NCBI RefSeq assembly: GCF_003086295.3
Contig: NC_092053.1
Location: 113,779,905-113,843,904, forward strand
Reading direction: 5' to 3'
From: Arachis hypogaea
Lineage: Eukaryota > Streptophyta > Magnoliopsida > Fabales > Fabaceae
Length of the DNA: 64,000 nucleotides
The translations under genes were made by a program, and so were the position numbers. The notes below the pieces were generated by a model that did not search any database, had not been told where the DNA came from, and saw nothing but the letters and a program-made list of their open reading frames with translations. Each line of letters opens with the position of its first letter. The stretch's first letter is position 1. Positions 1-10,612 of this stretch are shown piece by piece.

Positions 1-500
1 GACACTTTCACTTGGAATTGATGCAAATATCTAGTATAGATTGGAAACAAATTTTGTTGCATAGCAACACTAAACATAGAATGCAATCATATATCAATTT
101 ATTTGAACTAAAACTAAGCAAATGAAACTGTTATATGTTAAGTACAATCACCAAGCCAAGAATCTGTCATGAATAGGGATCTCTTGGTGATGTATTAACA
201 AAAACAGTTAATAAAAGAAAGCATAAAAAAAACAGGTAAATGACTAAAACAAAGAGAAAACTAAAATTGTCCAACAAAGAAGAAAAATAACACTGCAAGG
301 GGCATTATAATTATGCAGACAAGTGGTGTTGCTGAATGAATTGCATAGAAAATTAAGTGGCACACCAAACTTAGAATCTTAGTGTGACACTTTCATTTTT
401 GATGCAATCATCCATAGAGATTGAAACAGATTGTTGCCGGGCAACACCAAACTTAGAATGTAACCATATGCCAATTTATTGAATTTAAACAAAGCAAAGA
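1..500. repeat. Two diverged direct copies of a ~120 bp unit inside the first element
   Basis: Bases 1-127 and 385-500 share, in the same order, GACACTTTCA, TTGATGCAA, a GTTGC...GCAACAC block, CTTAGAATG or CATAGAATG, and CAATTTATT followed by AAACTAAGCAAA-like sequence. Identity by eye is roughly 75-80 percent. The ~255 bp between them is AT-rich and non-coding. In the minus-strand element they lie downstream of the gag-position reading frame. Confidence 0.7.
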
Positions 501-1970
501 AGGAAAACAAAGCAAAGAAAAGAAATGTTACCTACAGTTGACGTGTTCTTCACTTTCTTCCTCTTCTTCCAGTTTGTTAAGAGGAATGACCTTAAGGGGG
601 GAGAAGATTCAGCTATTGTCCCCTGTCTTGGTCTCTCCTCAGCAAGCTTCCTTTTGTTAATGACTTGATTGAGCTTGCTTGTTGGATCAGGGGTAGAATT
701 GGTGCTCTTATTAGTTGCCTTCACTTCTTTGGATTCAAGACTTGGTTGCTGTGTGATTATTGGAGTGTTTTCTTCATCAAGAGCCTTTTGAATTGATGGT
801 GCCATGAGCTCTTCCTCTATGCAACTTTCTACCTTACTTGAGTATGGACTCTCTTGATTGACTTCCTCACTTTCTTGTTCTTCCACTTCCTCCTTTGCAT
901 TCAACATTTGACTTAATAACACTTTCATGGAGGAGGTTTGTTGATCTTCCCAAGATTTCTTCATCTCCTCTTCATATCTTTCAATCACAGATTCAAGTGT
1001 TGAGAATTTTTGGTTCAAGAAAGTTTGTGGAGGTTGTGAGTTTTCATGTTCTTTTGTCATCTCAAGTGGCTTCTGTGGATATGCAATTTCAGGTTCAAAT
1101 GCCTCCTCCAACTTATTCTTCCTTTTTATCCACCAATTGATCTTCACCTTCCTTCTCCACTTCTTCCTTTTTATCCACCAATTGATCTTCACCTTCCTTG
1201 CTTAGCAATTCTCTGTTTCTTCTTGCTTGCTCCAAATATCCATTCATCTTATTGTAGAGGGTTTCTTGCCTTTTCCAAGATTGTTCTTATCTTTCAAAAA
1301 ATTCTCTGGAATTTTGAAGGAGATCCTCTGAAGGTTGAGAGTAATTTTGTGGACACGAACGTGTTGTAGTGAAGTTGTTTTGAGGGTTATGGAGTGAATT
1401 TTGTGAGTTGTGGAATGAATTTTGTGGTTGGTGAGATGAGTTGTATGGATCTTGGAGAAAACTATGTGTTGAGGCATAATCAAGAGATGATGTCTCTTGC
1501 TGAGTGTCATATGGAGCACCAGAATTCCCTTTCCAGCCATAGTTAGTGTTAGCATCATAACAGTATGATTTACTTTGTGGCTCTGGGAGGAAATTCCTTT
1601 CACTTGATTGTTCACACTCTTGTTGATATGCACAGACACCATGAGAAAAATGACATGAATCATTTGGTGGTTCTGGATCATATCTTGTGTGAATTGCTTC
1701 ATCATCTATCATTTCTTGGTGATATTCCGAACCACCATTAGAATAATGACTCGAATAATTTTGTGGTGGTGGGAGATATCCCATATGATTCTCTTGCTCA
1801 TCTTGTGGTTTTGAAGCATATCTCCATTGAGTGGAGTGCTCAGAATTTGCATTTTCTTGGTGATATTCCCAGCCACCATTAGAATAATCAATTGGTGATG
1901 GTGGATAATATCCCATAAGATTTGTTTGATCACAAGATGAGTTGAACTCCATTTGAATTTTATAAAACAC
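485..1970 (-). pseudogene. Unrecognised protein in the gag position, split by a stop and a frameshift
   Basis: The first open stretch runs 1970 to 1287 (227 codons; a better start is the Met at 1952, MEFNSSCDQ). It lies just after the tRNA-Asp primer site, where gag is expected. Its N-terminal half is a degenerate repeat of the pattern MGYxPPPxxYSxxYSNGGxEYHQE, rich in Tyr, Pro, Asn and Gln; its end is rich in Gln, Asn and His. Past a TAA at ~1287 the same frame codes on through NKMNGYLEQARRNRELLSKE and two in-frame copies of a 15-residue acidic/basic unit. A frameshift near 1110 then passes to the frame ending at 485, which is charged (EEEMKKSW, EEVEEQESEE). No CCHC knuckle or enzyme motif is visible. 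I do not recognise the family; it may be a gag-like protein of a non-autonomous element. Confidence 0.55.
1116..1199 (-). repeat. In-frame 45-bp tandem duplication in the gag-position ORF
   Basis: The words CCTTTTTATCCACCAATTG and ATCTTCACCTTCC occur twice with a period of 45 bases (starts 1121 and 1166). In the coding frame this is a 15-residue repeat containing EGEDQLVDKKEE. The period is a multiple of three, so the duplication arose without breaking the frame. Confidence 0.85.
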
Positions 1971-2128
1971 AACACCAATGAAAATTGAAATTACTCATAT
2001 TAGAGATGAGAATTTCTTAGTGAGGCAAAAACACAAACACCTTGGTTTCAATTTAAAACAGAGAACAAAAATAAAAAAAATGCTTGATCTAGACTTCTCA
2101 CCCACTTAATCATTGTCGATCTAATCAA

Positions 2129-2146
2129 TCCCTGGCAACGGCGCCA
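2129..2146 (-). other. Primer binding site, tRNA-Asp
   Basis: The minus strand reads TGGCGCCGTTGCCAGGGA, matching the complement of the plant tRNA-Asp(GTC) 3' end at 17 of 18 positions (A for G at position 14). It lies six bases from the LTR edge at 2153 and sets the element's orientation as minus. Confidence 0.9.
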
Positions 2147-2152
2147 AAAACT

Positions 2153-3770
2153 TGATGGGTGGAAATCAGAATTCCACACCAAAACTCACTGGCAAGTGTA
2201 CTGGGTCACATCAAGTAGTAAAACTCACTTAGAGTGAGGTCGATCCCACAAGCATTGATGGATCAAGCAACTTTAGTGGGTGATTAGTTTAGTCAAGCTA
2301 ATATTGGTGAATTTGATGAAAAGTGACCAACAGAATGTAAATGATAAGAAATTTAAAGTTGCAGAAAGTAAATTGGCTTGAAACTTAAATGATAAGGAAT
2401 GTAAATTGCAGCAGATCTCACTTGCAGGAATTAAATTGACAGAAGCTTAAAGGACAAGAAATGTAAATTGCAGCAAACATAAATCAGCAGAATGTAGATT
2501 GGACAGAAGCTTAAGGAGCAAGAAAAGTAAATTGCAGCAAAATGTAAAGGAGGGTGGGTGCTGGAGAATTTAAAGAAAGCAATAGATCAATCAATCAGAA
2601 CAATTGCAGAAAATATAAATGTGCAGGAAAGTAAACTCAAGTTCAATGTAATCTGAAGTGTATAATTACAGAAAAGTAAAGTTGCAGAAGAAGGTAAATC
2701 AGAAAGAAACAATTGAGATCTGATCTTTAATTCATAGATTCAGAAAACAGAAAAGAAATGAAACTCCAAGATGAAGATCTTCAGAGAATTCTTCAATCAA
2801 AGTTCAAAAACCAAAAGCAGAAAAGTGAATTTGCAAAAGAAAGAAAATGAATATAGAAAGTAAACTCAAATTTGATCTCAATCTCCAAATTCAAAAGAAA
2901 ATTAAAAGAGAGCTCTCTATTCTACCCCTAATGCTCTCTAGCAGAGCTAGCCTTGTTATGTAGTGTAGCACTCCCTTGTGTGCTTGGTTCGAACCTTAGC
3001 TGCCCCCTTTTGTGAGTGTTGCACCTAGCTTTTTTCGCATGAAGGCCACGAAAACGTTGCTTGTGTGAACGCTAGCGTTAAATAAATGAACGCTCTTCTC
3101 CTTTGCATAGCGCTTTCTTGCTTTCCTTGTTGGGCGCTCCGTTGCTTTAATGAACGCTAGTGTTCATTATTGTGAACGTTGCTTCCTTTTATTCCATTCA
3201 TTTCCAATTAACAATGCCAATGCATGGTTCATAATGGTATAAATAAATTAAATGCATGCATCCTTTACTTTAACGCCTTGGCATTGATTTAATAATGCAT
3301 TCATTTTTTCCTGGCATTAATGATTAAATACTTCATGTATGCATTAATTGGCTTTGTAATGCCAATTAACGTGAAGCTTATTCATGCCAATGCGTTAATA
3401 TATAATGCATAGTTCATGATGGCATTAAATGCATGCATGCTTTAATTTATTAACTCATGATAATGCATGCTTAGGGCATTAATGCTAATGCCACAACTTC
3501 ATGGTTATGGGCCACGCTTTTAAAAAGCGTGGCTTAAAGTTTCAAAACGTGCTCAAACTTCAAAGCGTGTCCCAAAATTTTTCTTTTCTTTTTTTTAGCT
3601 TATTTTGTGCTATTTTGCTTCTTTTTCCACTTATTTCCTACAAAATTTATAAAATCAAAAGATCAAGGAAATATACCATTTAAGCACAAAAGAATGCAAT
3701 ATTTAAGCACTAATCATTAATTTCTTGTATGAAAAAGTATAGAAAAACATGACATGATGACATGTCATCA
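2153..3770 (-). repeat. 5' LTR (1618 bp) of the minus-strand element
   Basis: The edges are set by the primer site on the left and by resumed Athila coding sequence on the right. The section 2330-2720 holds many degenerate copies of a GAAAGTAAATTGCAG-type word, also seen in the solo LTR at 23280-23400 and, reversed, at 6430-6560. The section 3040-3200 carries short palindromic words around AACGCTAGCGTT and GAACGCTAGTGTTC. From 3200 to 3490 there is a run of diverged GCATTAATGCCAATG words. No protein is coded. Confidence 0.85.
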
Positions 3771-4149
3771 ATGTCTTGCAAGATGCTACTCCAATCCCAT
3801 TTCCCACATTGGCAAGGAAGACCAAGAAACGAGTTGAGTTGGATCCCAAAATGGTAGAGATGTTCAAGAAAATTGAGGTAACCATTCCTCTCTTTGATGC
3901 TATACGCCAAGTACCTAAATATGCCAAGTTTCTAAAGGACTTATGTATGAACAAGGAAAAAATTTGTGAATTAGAAACTATTCCATTGGGAAGCTCATTC
4001 TCCGCTTTAATGGATGATGTGCCGGAAAAGTGTGGTGACCCCGACCCTTGCCTAGTAACTTACACCATAGATGGGGTCGAATTTGTTGATTGTATGTGCG
4101 ATCTTGGCGCTTGCGTGAGTATTATGCCCTTGTCCGTTTATGAGGTCTT
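3771..4149 (+). pseudogene. Athila gag-pol, gag C-terminus and start of protease
   Basis: The frame is open from the junction at 3771 (MQDATPIPFPTLARKTKK...). It contains the Athila-like linker VPKYAKFLKDLCMNKEK and then the retropepsin active-site loop CDLGACVSIMPLSVYEV, with D-L-G-A in place of D-T/S-G-A. The protease is cut after VYEV by the solo LTR at 4150 and resumes at 6768. The 5' side is cut by the minus-strand element at 3770, so no start codon is assigned. Its role would have been processing of the Athila polyprotein. Confidence 0.85.
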
Positions 4150-4335
4150 TGATGACTTGCATCATCTACTCTCTTTTCCTGCATAAAAAGGACCATAAAA
4201 GAGCATAATCTCATTTGATCATTGCAATTCATGCACTATTTGATGAATATTCTGGTACATTTCTTTGAAATGGGGTTGTGCTAAATTTTAGGTGAAAAAG
4301 ACATCAAAAAGGGAAAGAAAATAACAAAATAAGCT

Positions 4336-5695
4336 GGGCGTGTGAAACTGGCGTGCCACTTGGAGCAAACGCCACAAAAATGTATGGGCGTGGCATGCCA
4401 GGAGCTGGGCGTGGCACGCCAGTACTAAATTCCAGAAAGGATCATCAAGCTCTCTATATGGGCGTGGCACGCCAGGAACTGGGCGTGGCACACTAGTTAT
4501 GATTTCCAGAGGAGCATGATTGAAGAAAATATATGGGCGTGACCTACCAGGAGCTGGGCGTAGCACGCCAGTGTAATTTTCTAGAAAGCAATGATGATGG
4601 CCACTAAAGGGGTGTAGCACACCAAGCTGGGCGTGGCACGCCTAACCACTCATATACTATGGGCGTGCCACTTGGTATCGAAGGCGTGGCACGCCAGCTT
4701 CAAATTGTCACTTTGGCGTGCAACTTGAAGAATCAGGCATGGCACGCCAAGCTGAAAAGTATCACATTAAAGGGGCGTGCCACTTGAGCATCAAGGCGTG
4801 GCACGCCAGTACAAGATTCCAGAGAGCAACATTGAAGACCCAAAAGGCTGGGCGTACCACTTGGTATCGAAGGCGTGGCACGCCAGCTTCAAAAGTCACT
4901 TGGGCGTGCCACTTAGAGAGCCAGGCATGGCACGCCAAGCTGGAAAGAGCCACATTGAAGTGGGCATGCAACTTGAGCATCAAGGCGTGGCACGCCAGTA
5001 CAAGTTTCCAGAGAAGAGGTTGAAAGCCAAAAAGGCTGGGCGTGCCATTTGGTGTCGAAGGCGTGGCACGCCAGCTCTCAACCCTCACTTTGGTGTGCCA
5101 CTTGAAGGATAGCCACTAGGCCAAGGCAAAATACTGGGCATGGCACACCAGACCCTGGGTGTGGCACGCCAGTTATGTTTTTCAGAGGAAGAGTTAGGAG
5201 GCCAACCTTATGAGTGTGCCACTTGGTATCGAAGGCGTGGCACACCAGCTACCATCTCTCACTTCAGTGTGCCACTTGAGCCTCAGGCGTGGCACGCCAA
5301 CATCACCCATCACCAAGAAGAAGACCTGGGCGTGCCACTTGAGTTCTGGGCGTGGCACGCCAACGAAGGGACCAAGCACACAAATGGGCGTGGCACGCCA
5401 GAACCTGGGTGTGCCACGTTGGTTCAGTTTTCCAGAGAGAAAGACCAAGCACACATGATGGGCGTGCCACGCTAGTTCATCTTTCCAGAGACAAGAAGAA
5501 GAGGGAGAAGGGCTGGGCGTGCCACTTGATGTCGAAGGCGTGGCACGCCAGGCTACACAAGTGCTTAAAGGACCCTGGGAGTGCCACTTGGGCTCGAAGG
5601 CGTGGCACGCCAGGGATGCCAATGAAGGAGGGCGTGCCACTTAAAGAGTTGGGCGTGGCACGCCACTGAAGCACCAGTCACACGCCAGCTGGGAG
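4336..5695. repeat. GGGCGTGGCACGCCA palindromic array with a ~188 bp higher-order repeat
   Basis: The self-complementary word GGCGTGGCACGCCA and variants (GGCGTGCCACTTG, GGCATGGCACGCCAAG) recur dozens of times over 1.36 kb. A longer order is visible: GGGCGTGCCACTTGGTATCG and variants start at 4661, 4850, 5038 and 5212 (spacings 189, 188, 174), and the sequence between them is also shared. Apparent reading frames on both strands here only read through the repeat. Confidence 0.95.
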
Positions 5696-5781
5696 ATCAC
5701 GTTTATTGAGTTTCTTTTCCCTCCAAATTGTATTTTTCTGTTCACTTTTGTATTTTCTTTAATTTCTAGTGCTAGGAGTAG

Positions 5782-5790
5782 TATAAATAA
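5782..5790 (+). promoter_or_regulatory. Probable LTR TATA box
   Basis: TATAAATAA just after the palindromic array and ~985 bp before the LTR's 3' end. The related solo LTR at 23110-25421 has a TATAAATAGGGAG box at the corresponding place (24063 to 24056 on the minus strand). Confidence 0.55.
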
Positions 5791-6767
5791 CCCCTGAAAG
5801 TACTGAGAAAGGGGTTAAGCAGTTGAGCTATTAGCTATAGTTAGATTTACTTTTCACTTTATCATCTCTTCCATCTCTTGTACTTTTCTCTGACTTATGA
5901 GTAGCTAAATTCCCTCTCATTGAGAGAGGGAGATCTGTTGTACTTGATGGATTAATGATAGTAAATTTCTTCTTCTTTTCATCCTCTCTTTGATTTGCTA
6001 GAAGGAATTTCGTTTTAATGTTAGTGTTCAATCACCTTGGAAAAGAGGTTGAATGCAAATTGGGTTTCATGGGAACCTTGGAAAAGGAAACATGAAACCA
6101 TGCTAGAAATCCCTTCTCACACTTGAGTAGGATCTTGGTTTTGGTGTTTGCATATGGTGACATATAATCCTCCCTCTACTTGGACCTATGATGATGTGTG
6201 GTATAATCAGAGACCAAGCATATCTCTCTTCATGAACAATTAGACCAAGGAGTTGGCTATTGATCAAGATCTGAGAGATTGAGTCACCAAGGGATTGGGG
6301 CTCAATCAATCATGATTGCCAAGAGGTCAATGAGTTGCATGATTGAAAAGGATATGAGCTAGATTTAATCCAAAGAGACAACATCTCCTGATCTCAATGA
6401 ATTTCCCCTATTCTTATCTCTCACCTTCTTTATAGCTTCTTTTACATTCTGCAAATCCCCATTCCCATTTACAATTAAGTCATTTACATTTTTGTACTTT
6501 ACCTTATTGCCATTTTTAATCCTTCACTTTACTGCTTATATTTACTTTTGAGTCATTTATGTTTCTACCCATTTACAATCCTACAATCACGATTTATTCG
6601 GCTTAGCTTGCTTAATTTATCAATTAATTAAAGTTGCTCAAATCTACCAATATCTGTGGATACGATCCCACTCCACAATGGGTTATTACTTGACAATAAT
6701 TTTTGGTGTGCTTGCCAAAAGAACGGATTCATCATTTTTTATATGGGGTGTGAATTCCGACTCATCA

Positions 6768-7011
6768 GTCTTGAAGCTCCCGCCGTTGAAACGGTCGGCC
6801 GCCTGGTTTGTTTTGGCGGACAAAAGCATAATTTCTGTTGTTGGTATCGCGGAGGATGTTCTAGTAAGTATAAAGGGGTTGGTCTTCCCGATTGATTTTC
6901 ATATTCTCAAGATGCCCCCTAGTGATTCCGGGAGGACCTCATCTATTTTGCTCAGGAGGCCCTTCTTAAAAACCTCCCGATTCAAACTAGATGCGTTTTC
7001 GGGTACCTACT
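6768..7011 (+). pseudogene. Athila gag-pol, central protease
   Basis: It starts with the second copy of the GTCTT duplication and continues the protease as LKLPPLKRSAAWFVLADKS, then the second retropepsin block (IISVVGIAEDVLV, LVFPIDFHIL) and the flap/alpha region RTSSILLRRPFLKTSRFKLD. The R in LLRRPFLKT replaces the G of the usual LLGRPFLKT. The frame is open to the Tat-element insertion after 7011 and resumes at 17682. Confidence 0.9.
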
Positions 7012-7553
7012 TGTTCTGAGGGTTACCTGAAACTATAGGTCGATCTCGGACGAGATCTTCTATGCTGGTCGGAGATGACGTGTCCGGCTGGTGGGTGGCG
7101 GCCGGAGCTGTCGTGTCCGACTTGTGGGACTGGCTGCACTGCTGATCCTTCGTCACCGGAGGGTGGGGGTACCTGCAAGAGACTCCGATGCTTAAGTTAG
7201 CATGGGTATTAAACAGGTTTTTTATAGAATCAGAGTATGAGTTATACCTGGGTGCTCCAGTGTATTTATAATGGTGTGGAGTGACCTTTTTAGATAAGAT
7301 AAGTTAGTTATCTTATCTTATCTTATCTTATCTTTGGCTGAGGTCAGCTTATCTTCAAGGGAACCGCCTTTATCTCTATAGGCTTGGACTGCCTTTGGAT
7401 TTGGGTCGTGTTCCTCTATTTGGGCCCTTTACTGGACTTTCCTGTTGATTTGGCCGAGCTCTTTGAGAAGAGGTCGGATAGCCTGACCTGAAGAGGTCGG
7501 TCGCTTTGTTATTGAACATCCCGGGTCGGATAGCTCGACCCAGGGTGTGAACA
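7012..7553 (-). repeat. 3' LTR of the Tat element (542 bp)
   Basis: It starts TGTTCTGAGGGTTACC and ends GTGTGAACA on the plus strand. It is ten bases longer than its partner because of two extra TTATC units in the GATAA/TTATC run at 7294-7333. A TATA box (TATAAATA on the minus strand) lies at 7270-7263. The adjacent polypurine tract is weak (GAGCAGGAGCAC next to 7554). Confidence 0.95.
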
Positions 7554-8639
7554 GTGCTCCTGCTCGAGCTCGGTCTTTCTTTTTGAGGTCGAGTCCTAGT
7601 TCTTAAGACTTCGATCCTTCTCTGGTGAAGCCGAACTCGAGCATTTGTCGACTTGTTTCTTTGTAGAATCTTCTTTTTTGAATGTGAAACGTTTTCTTCC
7701 AAAAGCGCGCTTTTGTATTAGTGCTCTGTTCTTGGGAACGTGCGAGGGTTTAATACCTTCATTAATTGGTTTTAATTGCCCCGTTTCTCTCAGCCTCTTT
7801 ATTTTGAATTTCATATTTCAGAAAAATGGTTTCTCTTCTCCGTAACCTCCCTGTTCTTTCTCTCTTTCTGTTTTTCGCCTGGGGTTTGTTGCTTTCGCCT
7901 TTTTCCCTGCGACGTTTGCTTGGTTATTGTTTCTTTCTGGTTGTGAAAGAGGGGTGACTCTGGATTTCGCCTTCTGTTTCCAACTTTTGTGAGGCTTTCT
8001 GTTCGAGGGGTGGCTCTTCCTCCTGTCACTTCTGCTCTCAACCTTTCTTCAGGGTTTTCCCCTATTTCTCCAGGTTTGTTTTCTGTTCTCTACTGCTTTA
8101 CTTTTTGCCTTCGTTTTTTTGATAAAGCTTTGATTTTTCGTTTGAAATGCCTGTTGGAAAATCTGAACCTTTTTGCGCCATTATGCTCAATTTGTTGTGA
8201 TGCATGTTTCTGGCATTTCTTCTGATGATAGAGGTTTTGTTTGTTTGCATGTTCTGTTTCTGGCTGTCGCCTTCGTGTTTTGGAATTTTTGGGTCGATGA
8301 ACTGTTTTGATAATATTTTGAAAAAGTCTGCGCCTTTTGAAGCTTTCTTTACTAATAGACTTTGTAGCAAATGACGTTCTTTCTTGTATTTGCTTTGTCT
8401 TTCTCTTTGTGTTGTTATTTGTCTGGGAAAAGGGGGGTTTTTTCTTCGTCGAGAGTTTTTTATCGAGATGTTTAGCCTTGTAGATTTTTCCTGAGTCTTT
8501 ACTCCGTTACTGCCTCCAAAGGATGCCCCTGGACCTTGTCTTGGGGTTTTCCTTTCTACCTGTTTTGCATGCTTGAGTCGTGCTCTGCTATGGGTTGTTT
8601 TTGACTTTGTCCTAGATGTTTGGGTTAGTAATCTATTTT
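7554..8639. other. Region between 3' LTR and antisense gene: no protein seen
   Basis: This 1.1 kb is rich in T and C on the plus strand (runs of CTTTCTCTCTTTCTG at 7852-7920), with many short open frames but no recognisable protein. Read in the sense of the antisense gene it looks like promoter, 5' leader and at least one intron: a pyrimidine-rich stretch ending CTTACTGTAG at 8648-8657 is a good 3' splice site just before the conserved protein begins. Confidence 0.5.
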
Positions 8640-10612
8640 CTTCTTTTCTTACTGTAGGACTAGTTGACCTCTTGTCTTCTCGCAAGAACATTGTTGAGAC
8701 ATCTTCCCAAGTCCCTGAGGGCATGGCTGATTGGGTGGATTCGATGGTTCTTTTATGTGTTTCTTTGGTTGATTCCGAATTTTGTCAGCAGCTTAGACAA
8801 TTTCATAGGGTTTGTAGTAGTGATAGTGAGGAAAAGAATTATGAACTTGTACCCCCTATTTCTGAAGAGAGAGTTTGTTTTTCTACTCGAATTGCTGGAG
8901 ACCGTCCTTTTTTCTATGCATACGATTTCTTTTTTGGCCAGATGAGCATCACCATTCCTTTTACTCCTTTTGAGACCAATCTGTTGTGGTCTTGCAATGT
9001 AGCTCCATCCCAACTTCACCCCAATTCTTGGGGCTTTATAAAGATCTTTCAATTGTTGTGTCGTGAACTTGACATCCCTGCTTCGCAATCCCTTTTCTTT
9101 TATCTGTTTGTCTTGACAAAACCTGGGATAGTGAAGAAAAAGGCTGCCTGGGTTTCTTTCCAAGCTTCGTAAGGGAAGAAAGTTTTTCTATGTATGACGA
9201 GTCGTTTCGTGATTTTAAGAACTATTTCTTCAAGGTCCGAGCTGTTGAAGGAGCTCGGCCCTTTTTTCTGGATGAGAATGATGAGCCCGCTTTTCCTTTA
9301 GAGTGGCAAAAGAACGTTGTTGTGTCGAGGTATTCATGGGAGATGTTGGACGAGGTCGAGCAGGCCTTTGTGACTGTGTTGAAGGAGAATTGGGGGGAGC
9401 CTCCCTATCTTGATACCAAGAAATTCTTAGGGGACCCCTCACTTTTCCGACCTGAGCTGGGTAGTGATTGATTTCCTTTCTTTGTTTGTCGATTTTATTT
9501 TCTGCGAGCTCTTTTTCTGATTTGTAACTTGATTTCCTACTGTTATGTGTTGCTTGCAGATATGATTAAAAATAATAATTCTATGAAGGCCTTCAAGAAG
9601 GCCAGGAAGGCTTCTGCAGCCCAAAACATCCTCGGCCAAGGCGGCCAGGGAGGGGTCGTCCCAAGTTCACTCGAAGCCGGTCGTACCGAGCTCACCGGTG
9701 GCGAGAAAGGTAATCCCTACTTCCCGAGTTTGTTTGGTCGATCCTCCGCAAGCTTCTGTGGCTACTTCTGGTGCTCCTCCAAACAAAAAGCAAAAGACAA
9801 CTGAGCCTTTTAATCTCGACGCCCCTGATTTTGACGCGGTTGAGTTTGTTGATCAGCAGATTGGTCCTTATGGTACCATCCCTACTGACGATGTCTCTCT
9901 TCTTCGCCATTTAGACTTCATTACTCGGAGCAGCATAAAAATGGCACATATGGGAGCTGCTATGTACCGTACTGTCCAAGATCTTCCCCTTCAGGCTACT
10001 AAGGCCTTTATGGAAGAGGCTAAGCGGGAGTTCGATAGAATGAAAGGTTTAAAGGAGGAGCTTCAAGTGAAGGTGGCCAAGCTGGAGAAGGAATTGGAGG
10101 GCGAGAAGGCAAGTTCTATTGCTTTGGCGGCTTCTGTGAGGTTGGCTGAAGACACAACATTAAGGCACAAGGACAGCTATGTCACATCCTACCGTGAGGT
10201 AATGCGTCTTAGGGAAGAGTTGGAGTCTTCTCGGGTTGACTATGCCGAGTTCCAGGGTCACCTTGTGGGCAGCGTAAATGCTGCTTATGAGAACCTGAAG
10301 GAGCAAGTTTGAGTTCTTGCTCCCGAGGTCGACCTTACTCTCTTTAGTCTGGACAATGTCGTAAAAGAGGGCAAGATTGTCCCTGACGACCTTGATGATG
10401 ATGATGTTGAACCTCTGCCTGTGCCGGTTGCCAAAGCCACTGTCGTGCCGACTTCTTCAGCTCCTCCTGCTGGGGTTAGTCATCCCGAGCCCGAGCCTGA
10501 TTGTCAGATATTAAATCGAGACGATGAGACGGTGGATGCTGTGCCCCTCCAGACTCGTCCTCCTTCGCCCCATGTTGATACAGCTTCTGGGAAACCTCTG
10601 GATCCTCTTTAG
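8640..10612 (+). pseudogene. Antisense gene of the Tat element (Transposase_28-like protein), spliced and broken
   Basis: It runs opposite to gag-pol, between integrase and the 3' LTR. After a likely 3' splice site at 8657 the protein reads SSRKNIVETSSQVPEGMADW and, near 8960-9110, carries a block (FETNLLWSCNVAPSQLHPNS, IFQLLCRELDIP, LFFYLFVLTKPG) resembling the plant putative gypsy-type transposon domain (Pfam Transposase_28, from memory). After FRPELG a second intron is likely, donor GT at ~9463 and acceptor TTGCTTGCAG ending at 9560. Next come a basic segment (MKAFKKARKASAAQN), a possible nuclear signal (PPNKKQKT), and a coiled coil at ~10030-10130 (EELQVKVAKLEKELEGEK). Lesions: CAA-to-TAA at ~9170, a 1-base loss near 9190, a 1-base gain near 9655, and CGA-to-TGA at 10310. 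Its function is unknown. It ends at TAG 10610-10612. Confidence 0.75.

Larger units (their letters stand above)
1..3770 (-). mobile_element. LTR retrotransposon, 5' part only (runs off the left edge)
   Basis: Read on the minus strand, the order is 5' LTR (3770 to 2153), a six-base spacer, a primer binding site for tRNA-Asp (2146 to 2129), then an internal region that leaves the window at base 1. The LTR ends are TGATGACATG and CACCCATCA, the TG...CA form expected. The element sits in the gag region of the plus-strand Athila-type element that resumes at 3771, so the five bases 3771-3775 (ATGTC) should be one copy of its target duplication; the other copy is off-window. No protease, RT or integrase is visible in the 2.15 kb of internal region. 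It may be a non-autonomous element, but the rest would have to be seen to say so. Its LTR terminus resembles those of the solo LTRs at 4150-6767 and 23110-25421, so the three are related families. Confidence 0.85.
4150..6767 (+). mobile_element. Solo LTR, 2618 bp, TSD GTCTT
   Basis: It begins TGATGACTTG and ends GACTCATCA, imperfect inverted termini. It is flanked by GTCTT at 4145-4149 and at 6768-6772, and splits the Athila protease between VYEV and LKLPPLKR. There is no primer site or coding interior, so it is what remains after LTR-LTR recombination. Its right end (6600-6767) is the reverse complement of the pattern at 2153-2290 (GATCCCAC, GCAACTTTAATT), placing it in a related family in the opposite orientation. 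A TATA box lies at 5782. Bases 4336-5695 are the palindromic array listed separately; the rest is non-coding. Confidence 0.9.

Noticed and set aside
4718..5675. Several overlapping open frames of 65-148 codons on both strands
   Set aside because: They only translate the GGCGTGGCACGCC repeat (Trp-His-Ala and Arg-Gly-Thr-Pro motifs in every frame). The same applies to frames over 19877-20441, 29626-29899, 39312-39542 and 47453-47731.
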